Shown here piece after piece: positions 51,029-59,346 of a DNA stretch of 64,000 bases. The notes beneath the pieces were generated by a model, which saw only the letters and a list, made by a program, of their open reading frames with translations, searched no databases and was not told the DNA's origin. Within the stretch, counting starts at the first letter, position 1. Each line of letters opens with the position of its first letter. The position numbers and the translations under genes are program-made. Origin of the DNA: Gammaproteobacteria bacterium (lineage in GTDB: Bacteria; Pseudomonadota; Gammaproteobacteria; Burkholderiales; Rhodocyclaceae); assembly GCA_018828385.1 (NCBI GenBank), contig JAHJVE010000021.1, positions 1-64,000 of the forward strand, written 5' to 3'.

Positions 51029-53023
51029 ATGATTCCCGAACTCGGTCATTTCGCCCTGATCCTCGCCGCGCTGGTCGCCCTGATCCTCGGCACCCTGCCG
51101 CTGATCGGCGCCCACCAGAACCGCATGGCCTGGGTTGCCGTCGCCCGTCCGGCTGCTTCGGCCATGGCGCTGCTCGTCACTTTTTCTTTCGCCTGCCTGA
51201 CGCAGGCTTTCGTCACCAGCGATTTCTCTGTGGTCTACGTTGCCCAGCATTCGAATTCGCTGCTGCCGCTGCAATATCGCGTCGCCGCGGTGTGGGGCGG
51301 CCATGAGGGTTCGCTGTTGCTGTGGATGCTGATGCTGACCTGGTGGGCCTTTGGCGTCGCCATGCTGTCGAAGCAGCTGCCGGAAACGATGGTGGCCCGC
51401 GTCCTCGGCACGCTCGGTCTGGTTGCCTTCGGCTTCCTGCTCTTCATCCTCATCACTTCCAGCCCCTTCGAGCGCCTGTTGCCGGCTGCAGCCGAAGGGC
51501 GCGACCTGAATCCGTTGTTGCAGGATTTCGGGCTGGTCATTCACCCGCCGCTGCTCTACATGGGCTACGTCGGCTTCTCGGTGGCTTTTGCCTTCGCTAT
51601 CGCGGCCCTGCTTTCCGGCCAGTTGGACGCCGCCTGGGCGCGCTGGTCGCGACCATGGACGATGGCTGCCTGGTGCTTCCTGACCCTCGGCATCGCCATG
51701 GGTTCGTGGTGGGCTTATTACGAACTGGGCTGGGGCGGCTGGTGGTTCTGGGATCCGGTCGAAAACGCCTCGTTCATGCCCTGGCTGGTCGGCACGGCGC
51801 TGATCCACTCGCTGGCCGTCACCGAAAAGCGCGGCAGCTTCAAGAACTGGACGGTGCTGCTGGCGATCTCGGCTTTCTCGCTGTCGCTGCTCGGTACCTT
51901 CCTGGTTCGTTCGGGTGTATTGACCTCGGTTCATGCCTTCGCCACCGATCCACGGCGCGGCATTTTCATCCTGATCTTCCTCGTCGCCGTCATCGGCACA
52001 TCGCTCGCCCTGTTCGCCTGGCGGGCGCCCAAGGTCGGCCTGGGTGGCCGCTTCGGGCTGGTTTCGCGCGAATCCTTCCTGCTCACCAATAACGTGTTGC
52101 TCGTCGTCGCCTGCGCCACCGTGCTGCTCGGCACGCTCTACCCGCTGCTCATCGACGCGCTGGGTGTCGGCAAGATTTCGGTCGGGCCACCGTATTTCAA
52201 TGCCGTCTTCGTGCCGGTCATGGCGCCGGTGCTCTTCCTCATGGGCGTCGCGCCTTTCGCCCGCTGGAAGGATGCCTCGCTGCCGGAAATCACCCGCGCC
52301 GTGCGCTGGGCGATGCTCGCCGCCGTTATCGTCGCCATCGCCTTGCCGCTGCTTTACGGCCAGTGGAGCGCCTTGACTGCGCTCGGCATCCTGCTCGCCG
52401 CCTGGGTCACCTTCACGACGCTGATCACCTTCGTCGAGCGCGTCCGGGATACGCGCGCCGGCCAGTCCTTCCTGAGCGCGGCGCTCAAGCAGCCGCGCAG
52501 CTTTGTCGGCATGTGCGTCGCCCATTTCGGGATCGCGGTTTTTGTCGTTGGCGTGACCATGGTCAGCAGCTTCCAGGATGAAAAAGACATCAAGATGGCG
52601 CCCGGAGATACCGTCGATGTCGCCGGTTACAGCTTCAAGTTCAATGGCGTCAAGGAAGTTCAGGGGCCGAACTATGTGGCGGCGCAGGGCGACTTCGATC
52701 TTACGGTCGACGGGAAATTTCGCCTGAAAATGAAACCCGAAAAGCGCAACTATGCGTCGTCCGGCATGCCAATGACCGAAGCGGCCATCGACGCCGGTTT
52801 CCTGCGCGACGTCTATGTCTCGCTCGGCGAACCGATCAACCGCGACCGGCCGGAAGCCGAATGGGCCGTGCGCGTCTATTACAAACCCTTCGTCGACTGG
52901 ATCTGGGGCGGTTGCGTGCTGATGGCGCTGGGCGGCCTGCTGGCCATGCTCGACCGCCGTTATCGCGCCAAGTCACGCGCCTCGTCCGCTGTTCAAACCC
53001 CGGCTGGAAGCCAACACGCATGA
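51029..53023 (+). CDS. ccmF: Cytochrome c haem lyase subunit CcmF
   Basis: The 664-residue membrane protein has about 15 hydrophobic segments, the WWD motif GWGGWWFWDPVENASFMPW, and conserved histidines (GHEGSLLLW, VIHPPLLYMGY). Together with CcmH it attaches haem to apocytochrome c. A sense repeat copy (LTVDGKFRLKMK) is embedded in the large C-terminal periplasmic loop. The stop overlaps the ccmG ATG. Confidence 0.95.
   Translation: MIPELGHFALILAALVALILGTLPLIGAHQNRMAWVAVARPAASAMALLVTFSFACLTQAFVTSDFSVVYVAQHSNSLLPLQYRVAAVWGGHEGSLLLWMLMLTWWAFGVAMLSKQLPETMVARVLGTLGLVAFGFLLFILITSSPFERLLPAAAEGRDLNPLLQDFGLVIHPPLLYMGYVGFSVAFAFAIAALLSGQLDAAWARWSRPWTMAAWCFLTLGIAMGSWWAYYELGWGGWWFWDPVENASFMPWLVGTALIHSLAVTEKRGSFKNWTVLLAISAFSLSLLGTFLVRSGVLTSVHAFATDPRRGIFILIFLVAVIGTSLALFAWRAPKVGLGGRFGLVSRESFLLTNNVLLVVACATVLLGTLYPLLIDALGVGKISVGPPYFNAVFVPVMAPVLFLMGVAPFARWKDASLPEITRAVRWAMLAAVIVAIALPLLYGQWSALTALGILLAAWVTFTTLITFVERVRDTRAGQSFLSAALKQPRSFVGMCVAHFGIAVFVVGVTMVSSFQDEKDIKMAPGDTVDVAGYSFKFNGVKEVQGPNYVAAQGDFDLTVDGKFRLKMKPEKRNYASSGMPMTEAAIDAGFLRDVYVSLGEPINRDRPEAEWAVRVYYKPFVDWIWGGCVLMALGGLLAMLDRRYRAKSRASSAVQTPAGSQHA
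52700..52735 (+). repeat. Dispersed 38-bp repeat, copy 18 (inside ccmF)
   Basis: TTACGGTCGACGGG, AAATTT, CGCCTGAAAATGAAA. Sense, read as LTVDGK. Confidence 0.65.
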
Positions 53024-53604
53024 ACCGTTATTTCTGGATCCTCGGCGCCTTCGCCGCCCTCGTCGCCCTGCTCGCCGTCGGTCTCGGCCTCAACCCGCGT
53101 GACGTCCCGTCGCCACTGGTCGGCAAGCCGGCCCCGGCCTTCAACCTGAGCATCCTGGCCACACCGGACAAGACGCTTGGCCCCAAGGACATGCAAGGCA
53201 AGGTCTGGTTGTTCAACGTCTGGTCCTCGTGGTGCGTTTCGTGCCGCGCCGAGCATCCGGTGCTCGTCGAGTTTTCGAAGAACGCCAACGTGCCGCTGAT
53301 CGGCCTCAATTACAAGGAAGTGCGCGGCGACGGCAATTTCGACATGAGCAAGATGCCGGCCGATGAAGAAAAGAAGCTGGCCTTCCAGCGCGCCGAGCAG
53401 TGGCTCACCCTGCACGGCAACCCGTACACGCTGACTGTCATGGACATCGACGGCCGCGTCGGCATCGACTACGGCGTCTATGGCGTGCCGGAAACCTACG
53501 TCATCGACAAGGCCGGCCTCATCCGCATGAAGCACACCGGGCCGATTTCGCCCGATGTCCTGGCCCAGAAGATCATGCCGCTGCTTGCCGAGCTGAACAA
53601 ATGA
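53020..53604 (+). CDS. ccmG: Thiol:disulfide interchange protein CcmG/DsbE
   Basis: Membrane-tethered thioredoxin of 194 residues that keeps apocytochrome cysteines reduced. It has an N-terminal anchor, the NVWSSWCVSCRAEHP active site and the GVYGVPETYVID loop with cis-Pro. It overlaps ccmF and ccmH by four bases. Confidence 0.95.
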   Translation: MNRYFWILGAFAALVALLAVGLGLNPRDVPSPLVGKPAPAFNLSILATPDKTLGPKDMQGKVWLFNVWSSWCVSCRAEHPVLVEFSKNANVPLIGLNYKEVRGDGNFDMSKMPADEEKKLAFQRAEQWLTLHGNPYTLTVMDIDGRVGIDYGVYGVPETYVIDKAGLIRMKHTGPISPDVLAQKIMPLLAELNK

Positions 53605-54089
53605 AGCGCCGTCTGCTGATTGCCCTTTTCTTTTTTGGCTCTTTTTTCGGGTCGACCGTAGCATTCGCCGATGCCGCCACCGAAGCGGCCACCGCCGCCG
53701 ACCCGGTGGCCGAAAAGCGCCTGCAAAAGCTGTCCGAAGAACTGCGCTGCCTGGTTTGCCAGAACCAGACCATCGCCGACTCCAACGCCGAACTGGCACA
53801 GGACCTGCGCCGCGAAGTCCGGACCATGATCAAGGACGGCAAGACCGACAAGGAAATCGTCGATTTCATGGTCGTCCGCTATGGCGATTTCGTCCTCTAC
53901 CGGCCGCCGGTCAAGGGCATCACGCTGCTCCTCTGGGGCGGCCCGGTCGCCCTCATGCTGCTCGGCCTCTTCATCCTGCAGCGCTATCTGCGCCGCCGCG
54001 CACTCCGCGTCATCGCCGAGGACCAGCCGTTGTCGGCTGACGAGACCAGCCGCGCCGACGCGCTGCTCAAGGAAATCGAACCGAAATGA
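53601..54089 (+). CDS. ccmH: Cytochrome c maturation protein CcmH/CycL
   Basis: The 162-residue product has a signal peptide, the LRCLVCQNQTIADSNA redox motif and a C-terminal transmembrane helix (~105-125). It reduces apocytochrome c for haem attachment. An unusually complete antisense repeat copy encodes part of the signal peptide (FFGSTVAFA). The separate ccmI follows with a four-base overlap. Confidence 0.93.
   Translation: MKRRLLIALFFFGSFFGSTVAFADAATEAATAADPVAEKRLQKLSEELRCLVCQNQTIADSNAELAQDLRREVRTMIKDGKTDKEIVDFMVVRYGDFVLYRPPVKGITLLLWGGPVALMLLGLFILQRYLRRRALRVIAEDQPLSADETSRADALLKEIEPK
53626..53666 (-). repeat. Dispersed 38-bp repeat, copy 19 (signal-peptide region of ccmH)
   Basis: On the minus strand GAATGCTACGGTCGACCCG, A-tract, GAGCCAAAA, GAAAA: all blocks present. 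Antisense, read as GSTVAF. Confidence 0.85.
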
Positions 54090-54928
54090 ACCTGTTTGCC
54101 GTTTTTGCCGTCCTCCTGATCGTGGTCGTTTCCGCTTTCATCCTGCCCCCGCTCTGGCTCGGCCTGCGCGCCCCTAAAAGCCAGGCCGACCGCAAGGAAG
54201 CCAACGTCGCCATTTTCCGCGACCAACTGGCCGAACTGGTCCGTGAAAAATCGGACGGCTCGCTGGCCGAAGCCGATTTTGAACAAGCCCGACACGAGTT
54301 GCAGCGCCGCCTGCTCGAAGAAGTCGAGCCAGCCGACGCCGCGCTGGCGGCCAAGGCCACGCACGGCCCGAGCCGCAAGACGGCCATGGTCATCCTCGTC
54401 CTGCTGCCCATCTTCGGCCTGCTCGGCTACGGCATCCTCGGCAATCCGACCGCGCTCGACCCGGTACAAACCGCCGCGCCGCAGGAAATGACGCCGGAAA
54501 AGATCAACGAAATGGTCACCGGCCTGGCCGAAAAGCTCAAAGCCGACCCCGACAACATCCCTGGCTGGCTCATGCTCGCCCGCTCGTACAAATCGATGGG
54601 CCGCTACGCCGAAGCCGTCGACGCCTACAGCCATGCCGAGAAGGGCATCGGCGACGATCCCGACCAGCTGGCCAGCTACGCCGAAACGATCGCCATGGCC
54701 AACGGCAAGGGCATCACCGGCAAGGCCATCCAGCTCATCGAGCAGGCCCTCAAGATCAATCCCAATCACGGCCACAGCCTGTTCCTGGCCGGCGCCGCGG
54801 CCATGGAGGCGGGCCAGAACAAAAAGGGCATCGCCTATTGGGAAGCCCTGCTGCCGCAGGTCGAGCCGGGTTCGGAAATCGACCAGATGCTGCAAAGCGG
54901 CCTCGCCAAAATGAGAGCCGCCAAGTAG
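54086..54928 (+). CDS. ccmI: Cytochrome c biogenesis TPR protein CcmI
   Basis: Apocytochrome chaperone. The 280-residue product has two transmembrane helices (~5-25 and ~97-115) around a coiled-coil cytoplasmic loop and a periplasmic TPR domain (NIPGWLMLARSYKSMGRYAEAVDAY, then NHGHSLFLAGAAAMEAGQNKKGIAYW). It equals the C-terminal half of E. coli CcmH. It ends the ccm run and is followed closely by napF. Confidence 0.9.
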   Translation: MNLFAVFAVLLIVVVSAFILPPLWLGLRAPKSQADRKEANVAIFRDQLAELVREKSDGSLAEADFEQARHELQRRLLEEVEPADAALAAKATHGPSRKTAMVILVLLPIFGLLGYGILGNPTALDPVQTAAPQEMTPEKINEMVTGLAEKLKADPDNIPGWLMLARSYKSMGRYAEAVDAYSHAEKGIGDDPDQLASYAETIAMANGKGITGKAIQLIEQALKINPNHGHSLFLAGAAAMEAGQNKKGIAYWEALLPQVEPGSEIDQMLQSGLAKMRAAK

Positions 54929-54938
54929 CCGGAAAATC

Positions 54939-55418
54939 ATGGTCGACCTGTCCCGACGCGCTTTCTTCCGCGGTCGACCTCGCCCCAAGGCCGAAATTCG
55001 CCCGCCCTGGGCACTCCCCGAGCCAGCATTCGTCGACCATTGCACGCGCTGCAACGACTGCCTCAAAGCCTGCCCGATGCACATTCTGGTCAGCGGCGAC
55101 GGCGGCTACCCGACCGTCGATTTCAGCACCGGCGAATGCACCTTCTGCGCCGACTGTCTGGCCAGTTGCCAACCCAAAGCGCTATTTCGTAACGATCCGG
55201 AGCAAGCCGCCTGGCCCTACAAGGCCGCCATCGGCACAAGCTGCCTGCCGCAGCATGGCGTCGAATGCCGCGTCTGCGGCGATTTCTGCGATGCCCGCGC
55301 CATCCGTTTTGCGCCACGACAGGGTGGCAATCCGCTACCCGAAATCGACCTTGAAACATGCACCGGCTGCGGCGCCTGCGTCGCCCCCTGCCCGGTCACC
55401 GCGATCAGTGTCCGTTAG
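54939..55418 (+). CDS. napF: Ferredoxin-type protein NapF
   Basis: The 159-residue product with VDLSRRAFFRG at the N terminus and Cys-rich motifs for [4Fe-4S] clusters: CTRCNDCLKACP, CTFCADCLASCQP and CTGCGACVAPCP, plus CRVCGDFC. NapF is known to assist periplasmic nitrate reductase maturation in the cytoplasm. Other nap genes are not in the window, so it is either an orphan or transcribed with ccm as in some nap-ccm loci. Its stop overlaps a convergent gene. Confidence 0.88.
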   Translation: MVDLSRRAFFRGRPRPKAEIRPPWALPEPAFVDHCTRCNDCLKACPMHILVSGDGGYPTVDFSTGECTFCADCLASCQPKALFRNDPEQAAWPYKAAIGTSCLPQHGVECRVCGDFCDARAIRFAPRQGGNPLPEIDLETCTGCGACVAPCPVTAISVR

Positions 55419-55681
55419 GTACTTTGCCCGGCTGCCGGCCGAACCAGCGGTGGCGGCGAAAAGCCAAGGGCGATCATCTCGGCCTCGAGCTTGATGCGCA
55501 GGATAAGCAGTCCATGCAGCGATTCGCGCGCCTTGTCGTCGGCCCAACCGGCATGGTGATTGCGCAAGCAGGCATCGACCTCGTGGCGATTGGCCAGATT
55601 GACGCCACACAGCGCCGCATACCGGTGAATCTCGTTGTCAAGATCGCGCAATTCGCGATCATAATGTTCAAATCCGCTCAT
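55415..55681 (-). CDS. Small conserved-looking protein of unknown function
   Basis: The 88-residue product is mostly helical and soluble, with His/Cys spaced in YAALCGVNLANRHEVDACLRNHH. I do not recognise the family. GGAG lies 11 bases before the ATG at 55681; a GTG directly before it is possible. It is convergent with napF (stops overlap) and divergent from the 511-residue gene. The conserved codon bias supports a real gene. Confidence 0.6.
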   Translation of the reverse strand: MSGFEHYDRELRDLDNEIHRYAALCGVNLANRHEVDACLRNHHAGWADDKARESLHGLLILRIKLEAEMIALGFSPPPLVRPAAGQST

Positions 55682-55710
55682 CACTTCAGCTTACTCCGGA
55701 AGGAGCGACC

Positions 55711-57246
55711 ATGCACTGGTTAACACTGCCCGAACCGCGCAAGAACATAGCCCTGGCCTTCCACGACCCGGCCTCGGCCAAAGCCTGGCTGGCCAGCCAG
55801 CCACAAGCCCAGCCGATGCACATGCTGGCCGCCATCAGTCTACAGATCGAAGGCATCGAAGCCTCCTCGCTGCCGCCGCCCGTCGCCATCGAACTTCTCG
55901 ACCTGATGCGGACGGCTGCCGTTCCCGGCCAGGAGATCATCGAGCCGCAATACACGCGCAAAGCGCTCCCCATGCTCGACGACGACCAGCGCGCCTTCGA
56001 GGTCGCCCAGCGCCTCTGGCTGCGTCTCGGAACGGCCTATCTGCGCCTGGCGCCCCACTTCTCGCCGGCCGACAAGACGAAGCCGCTGCACCGCGCCGCC
56101 TGCGCCTTCCGCATGGCGCAATACTGCCATTTCCTGGCCGCCCGCGAATGCCCGAACCAGCTCGATCAGCTCCTCATCGCCATCCTCGACCAGGCCGAAC
56201 GCGATGGCCTGCTGCGCCAGGCCTTGCCCGATCCGGATTTCCGGCATCTCGTCGACACCAGCATCGCCGGCCATCTGGCCTGGGCCTTCATGCTGCGCCT
56301 GATCGATCCCTATCGCCTGTCGGCCGCCCAGCTCACCGTCGCCAACCGGGCGCTTAGCCGCTGGCGCGAACTGGCCGGCTTCCAGAGCATGCCGGACGAC
56401 GATCCGCGTGGGCATTCGGTCGATCTCGGCCCACTCTTCGGCGGCCCCTTGCCGGAAGGCATTCCGCGCTGGCTTGAAGTACCGCGGGTCACGCGCAAGA
56501 TCGCGCAGAGGATCGCCGCCCTCAAGGCCGGCGAATCCCCCGAATCCCTCAAGCTCGGGCGCGAACTCTCGCCGGCGGCCTGCATTCGCCTGTTGCGCGA
56601 CATCGAGGCCAGCCTGGAATCGCACAGCCGACAGCCGAGCACGGAAATCGGCGAAATCGAGCTGGCCTTCGGGGCCGAATTTGCCTACGCGGCCTTTACC
56701 GGCGAAATGCTCGTCCAGAGCGGCTCGCTGGAGGCCAGCAGTGCATCGCTGGCACACCAACGCACTGCCATGTTCGGCTTCGACCGCGTGTCGACGATGC
56801 CGACCGCCGTCAAGAAACTCAATGTGCCGAGTGAAAACTGGCTGCTCGTCGATGGCAAGGCGATCCGCCCGGCCGACCGCAAAGGCGCCCGCCGCCAGTC
56901 CCCCTGCCTGATCGCCTCGTCCTCGCTCGGCGTGCCCCGCCTCGGCGTCATGATCGGACTGCAAAGCATCCCGGGCGGCGCCCTGGCCGCCGATCTGCGC
57001 TGGTATGAAGAGCGTGTCGAAGCCGGCCGTCTCAATCGCCCGGCCGCGCCAGGCCAGACGGCGCCGGTGGTGCCGGTTTTCCTGCTGCGCGATGGCGACC
57101 TCTGCTCGCTGATCGTCCCCAGCGTTGCCGGCATCCGCCTGCACAACGGGGTGACGCTGGAGGGAACCTCGCTCAGCCACCTGATGCCGACCGAAGTGCT
57201 CGAACGCGGCGTCGATTTCGTCCGCTACGCCGTGATGAAGCAATAA
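55711..57246 (+). CDS. Uncharacterised 511-residue soluble protein
   Basis: A mostly helical N-terminal two-thirds (~1-330) is followed by a C-terminal beta-rich region (ENWLLVDGK, GVPRLGVMIGL, ALAADLRWYEERVE) that faintly recalls PilZ-type domains, but the PilZ RxxxR and DxSxxG motifs are not both visible, so I make no functional call. The ATG has GGAG (55698-55701) 9 bases upstream. A terminator and a repeat copy follow. Confidence 0.6.
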   Translation: MHWLTLPEPRKNIALAFHDPASAKAWLASQPQAQPMHMLAAISLQIEGIEASSLPPPVAIELLDLMRTAAVPGQEIIEPQYTRKALPMLDDDQRAFEVAQRLWLRLGTAYLRLAPHFSPADKTKPLHRAACAFRMAQYCHFLAARECPNQLDQLLIAILDQAERDGLLRQALPDPDFRHLVDTSIAGHLAWAFMLRLIDPYRLSAAQLTVANRALSRWRELAGFQSMPDDDPRGHSVDLGPLFGGPLPEGIPRWLEVPRVTRKIAQRIAALKAGESPESLKLGRELSPAACIRLLRDIEASLESHSRQPSTEIGEIELAFGAEFAYAAFTGEMLVQSGSLEASSASLAHQRTAMFGFDRVSTMPTAVKKLNVPSENWLLVDGKAIRPADRKGARRQSPCLIASSSLGVPRLGVMIGLQSIPGGALAADLRWYEERVEAGRLNRPAAPGQTAPVVPVFLLRDGDLCSLIVPSVAGIRLHNGVTLEGTSLSHLMPTEVLERGVDFVRYAVMKQ

Positions 57247-57248
57247 AT

Positions 57249-57272
57249 AAGGCCCGCTGCTTGGCGGGCCTT
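57249..57272 (+). terminator. Terminator-like hairpin after the 511-residue gene
   Basis: AAGGCCCGC pairs with GCGGGCCTT around TGCTTG. Only a short T-run, but it lies between convergent genes and touches a dispersed repeat copy. Confidence 0.7.
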
Positions 57273-57312
57273 GAATGCTACGGTCGACCGGGAAAAACGG
57301 CCGAAAATCAAA
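57273..57312 (+). repeat. Dispersed 38-bp repeat, copy 20 (intergenic)
   Basis: ATGCTACGGTCGACCGG, A-tract, CGGCCGAAAATCAAA. It fills the space from the hairpin to the pccA stop. Confidence 0.85.
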
Positions 57313-59325
57313 TCACTCGAATTCGATGATGACCTGATCCACCGTCAGGCTTTCGCCGGCGGCCGCTGAAATTTTCTTCACCTTGCAGTCCTGGTCGGCC
57401 TTGAGGATGTTTTCCATCTTCATGGCCTCGATGACGGCCAGCTTCTCGCCCGCCTTCACTTCCTGACCGACCGTCACCGCGACTTCGCGGAGCAGGCCAG
57501 GCATCGGAGAGATCAGGAACTTGGACAGGTCGGGCGCCTGCTTCTCCGGCATCAGCGCCAGCAGTTCGGCAGCGCGGGCGCTCATCACCATGAAGTCGGC
57601 GCGGGTGCCCCAGTGGAACAGCGAGTATTTCGTCTTGTGGCGCTCGACCTGGAGCGTGAATTCCTGGCCATTGCAGGTGCCGACGAACAGCGATTCGCCA
57701 AGTTTCCAGGAAGAGCGCAGCTCGTAGTGCTGACCGCCGTACTCGATGTCATAGCCACCATCGACCAGACAGGCCGTGACCGGATGATGCTGATTGCCGG
57801 CGGCCTCGAGGCGAACGACCATCCAGTTGTCGCTGACCAGACGCTCGTGGCCCTGCAACTGGCCGGAGATGGACGCGGAGCGATCGGTGAAGGCGCGATA
57901 GACGTAAGCAGCCACGGAAACCAGCAGGGCCGGATCATCGTGCGGCACCATCGAGGCATCGAAGCCCGTCGGGTAGTGCTTGGGAATGAAGCCGGTGTCG
58001 AAGATGCCGGAATGGAATACCGGGTGCTGCATCAACGCGGCCTGGAACGGAATGTTCGAGGAAATGCCGCGGATCACGAAACCGTTCAGGGCGTCACGCA
58101 TGCGGGTGATGGCGGTGTTGCGGTCCTTGCCGTGCACGATGAGCTTGGCGATCATCGAGTCGTAGAACATCGAAATCTCGCCACCATCGTAAACCCCGGT
58201 ATCAACACGGGTAGTGCCGCTGGCATCGCTGGTTTCCTTGGGCGGCTGGAACTTCACGAGACGGCCGGTCGACGGCAGGAAGCCGCGGAACGGGTCTTCG
58301 GCGTTGATCCGGCACTCCATTGCCCAGCCGTCGATCTTCACGTCGGCCTGGGTCAGCGGCAGCCTCTCGCCGTAGGCGACGCGGATCATCTGCTCGACGA
58401 GGTCGAGGCCGGTGATCAGTTCGGTAACCGGGTGTTCCACCTGCAGGCGAGTGTTCATTTCCAGGAAGTAGAACTCCTTGGTCGCGCCGGACACCACGAA
58501 TTCAACCGTACCGGCCGATTCGTAGTTCACCGCACGGGCCAGGGCCACAGCCTGTTCGCCCATCGCCTTGCGCATCTCGGCATCGACGAAGGGGCTCGGC
58601 GCCTCTTCGATGACCTTCTGGTGACGACGCTGGATCGAGCAATCACGTTCGTTCAGGTAGACGTAGTTGCCATGTGAGTCGCCGAGCAGCTGAATTTCGA
58701 TGTGACGCGGTTCCAGCACGTACTTTTCGATGAAGACGCGGTCATCGCCGAAAGAGTTGCGGGCCTCGTTGACGCAAGACGAAAAGCCTTCGTGCGCTTC
58801 GGCATCGTTGTAGGCCACGCGCAGGCCCTTGCCGCCACCACCGGCGGAGGCCTTGATCATGACCGGGTAGCCGATACCCTGGGCAATCTTGACGGCTTCG
58901 TCCGGACCAGAGATGGCGTCGTTGTAGCCAGGAATGGTATTGACCTTGGCTTCGATGGCCAGCTTCTTGGACTCGATCTTGTCGCCCATCTTGGCGATGG
59001 AGTAGTGCTTCGGACCGATGAACTTGATGCCTTCTTCTTCCAGACGACGCGAGAACGCGGCGTTTTCCGACAGGAAGCCGTAGCCCGGATGTACGGCCTG
59101 AGCACCGGTCTGCTTGCAGGCAGCGATGATCTTGTCGGCAACCAGATAGGACTCTTTCGAGGCGGCCGGTCCGATGCAGACGGCTTCGTCGGCCATATCG
59201 ACGAACAAGGCATCCTTGTCGGCTTCGGAATAGACGGCAACCGTCTTGATGCCCATCTTGCGGGCGGTCTTGATGACGCGGCAGGCAATTTCGCCGCGGT
59301 TTGCGATCAGAATCTTGGTGAACAT
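57313..59325 (-). CDS. pccA: Propionyl-CoA (acyl-CoA) carboxylase alpha subunit
   Basis: The 670-residue protein carries biotin carboxylase (~1-450, [38 protein letters not shown]) and a C-terminal biotinyl domain with EAMKMEN. A BT-like linker domain lies between. It carboxylates biotin for PccB, giving D-methylmalonyl-CoA from propionyl-CoA. The operon context with mcm and meaB decides for propionyl-CoA over other acyl-CoAs. Confidence 0.93.
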   Translation of the reverse strand: MFTKILIANRGEIACRVIKTARKMGIKTVAVYSEADKDALFVDMADEAVCIGPAASKESYLVADKIIAACKQTGAQAVHPGYGFLSENAAFSRRLEEEGIKFIGPKHYSIAKMGDKIESKKLAIEAKVNTIPGYNDAISGPDEAVKIAQGIGYPVMIKASAGGGGKGLRVAYNDAEAHEGFSSCVNEARNSFGDDRVFIEKYVLEPRHIEIQLLGDSHGNYVYLNERDCSIQRRHQKVIEEAPSPFVDAEMRKAMGEQAVALARAVNYESAGTVEFVVSGATKEFYFLEMNTRLQVEHPVTELITGLDLVEQMIRVAYGERLPLTQADVKIDGWAMECRINAEDPFRGFLPSTGRLVKFQPPKETSDASGTTRVDTGVYDGGEISMFYDSMIAKLIVHGKDRNTAITRMRDALNGFVIRGISSNIPFQAALMQHPVFHSGIFDTGFIPKHYPTGFDASMVPHDDPALLVSVAAYVYRAFTDRSASISGQLQGHERLVSDNWMVVRLEAAGNQHHPVTACLVDGGYDIEYGGQHYELRSSWKLGESLFVGTCNGQEFTLQVERHKTKYSLFHWGTRADFMVMSARAAELLALMPEKQAPDLSKFLISPMPGLLREVAVTVGQEVKAGEKLAVIEAMKMENILKADQDCKVKKISAAAGESLTVDQVIIEFE

Positions 59326-59346
59326 ATTCCTTTTTCTCCCTGACGC

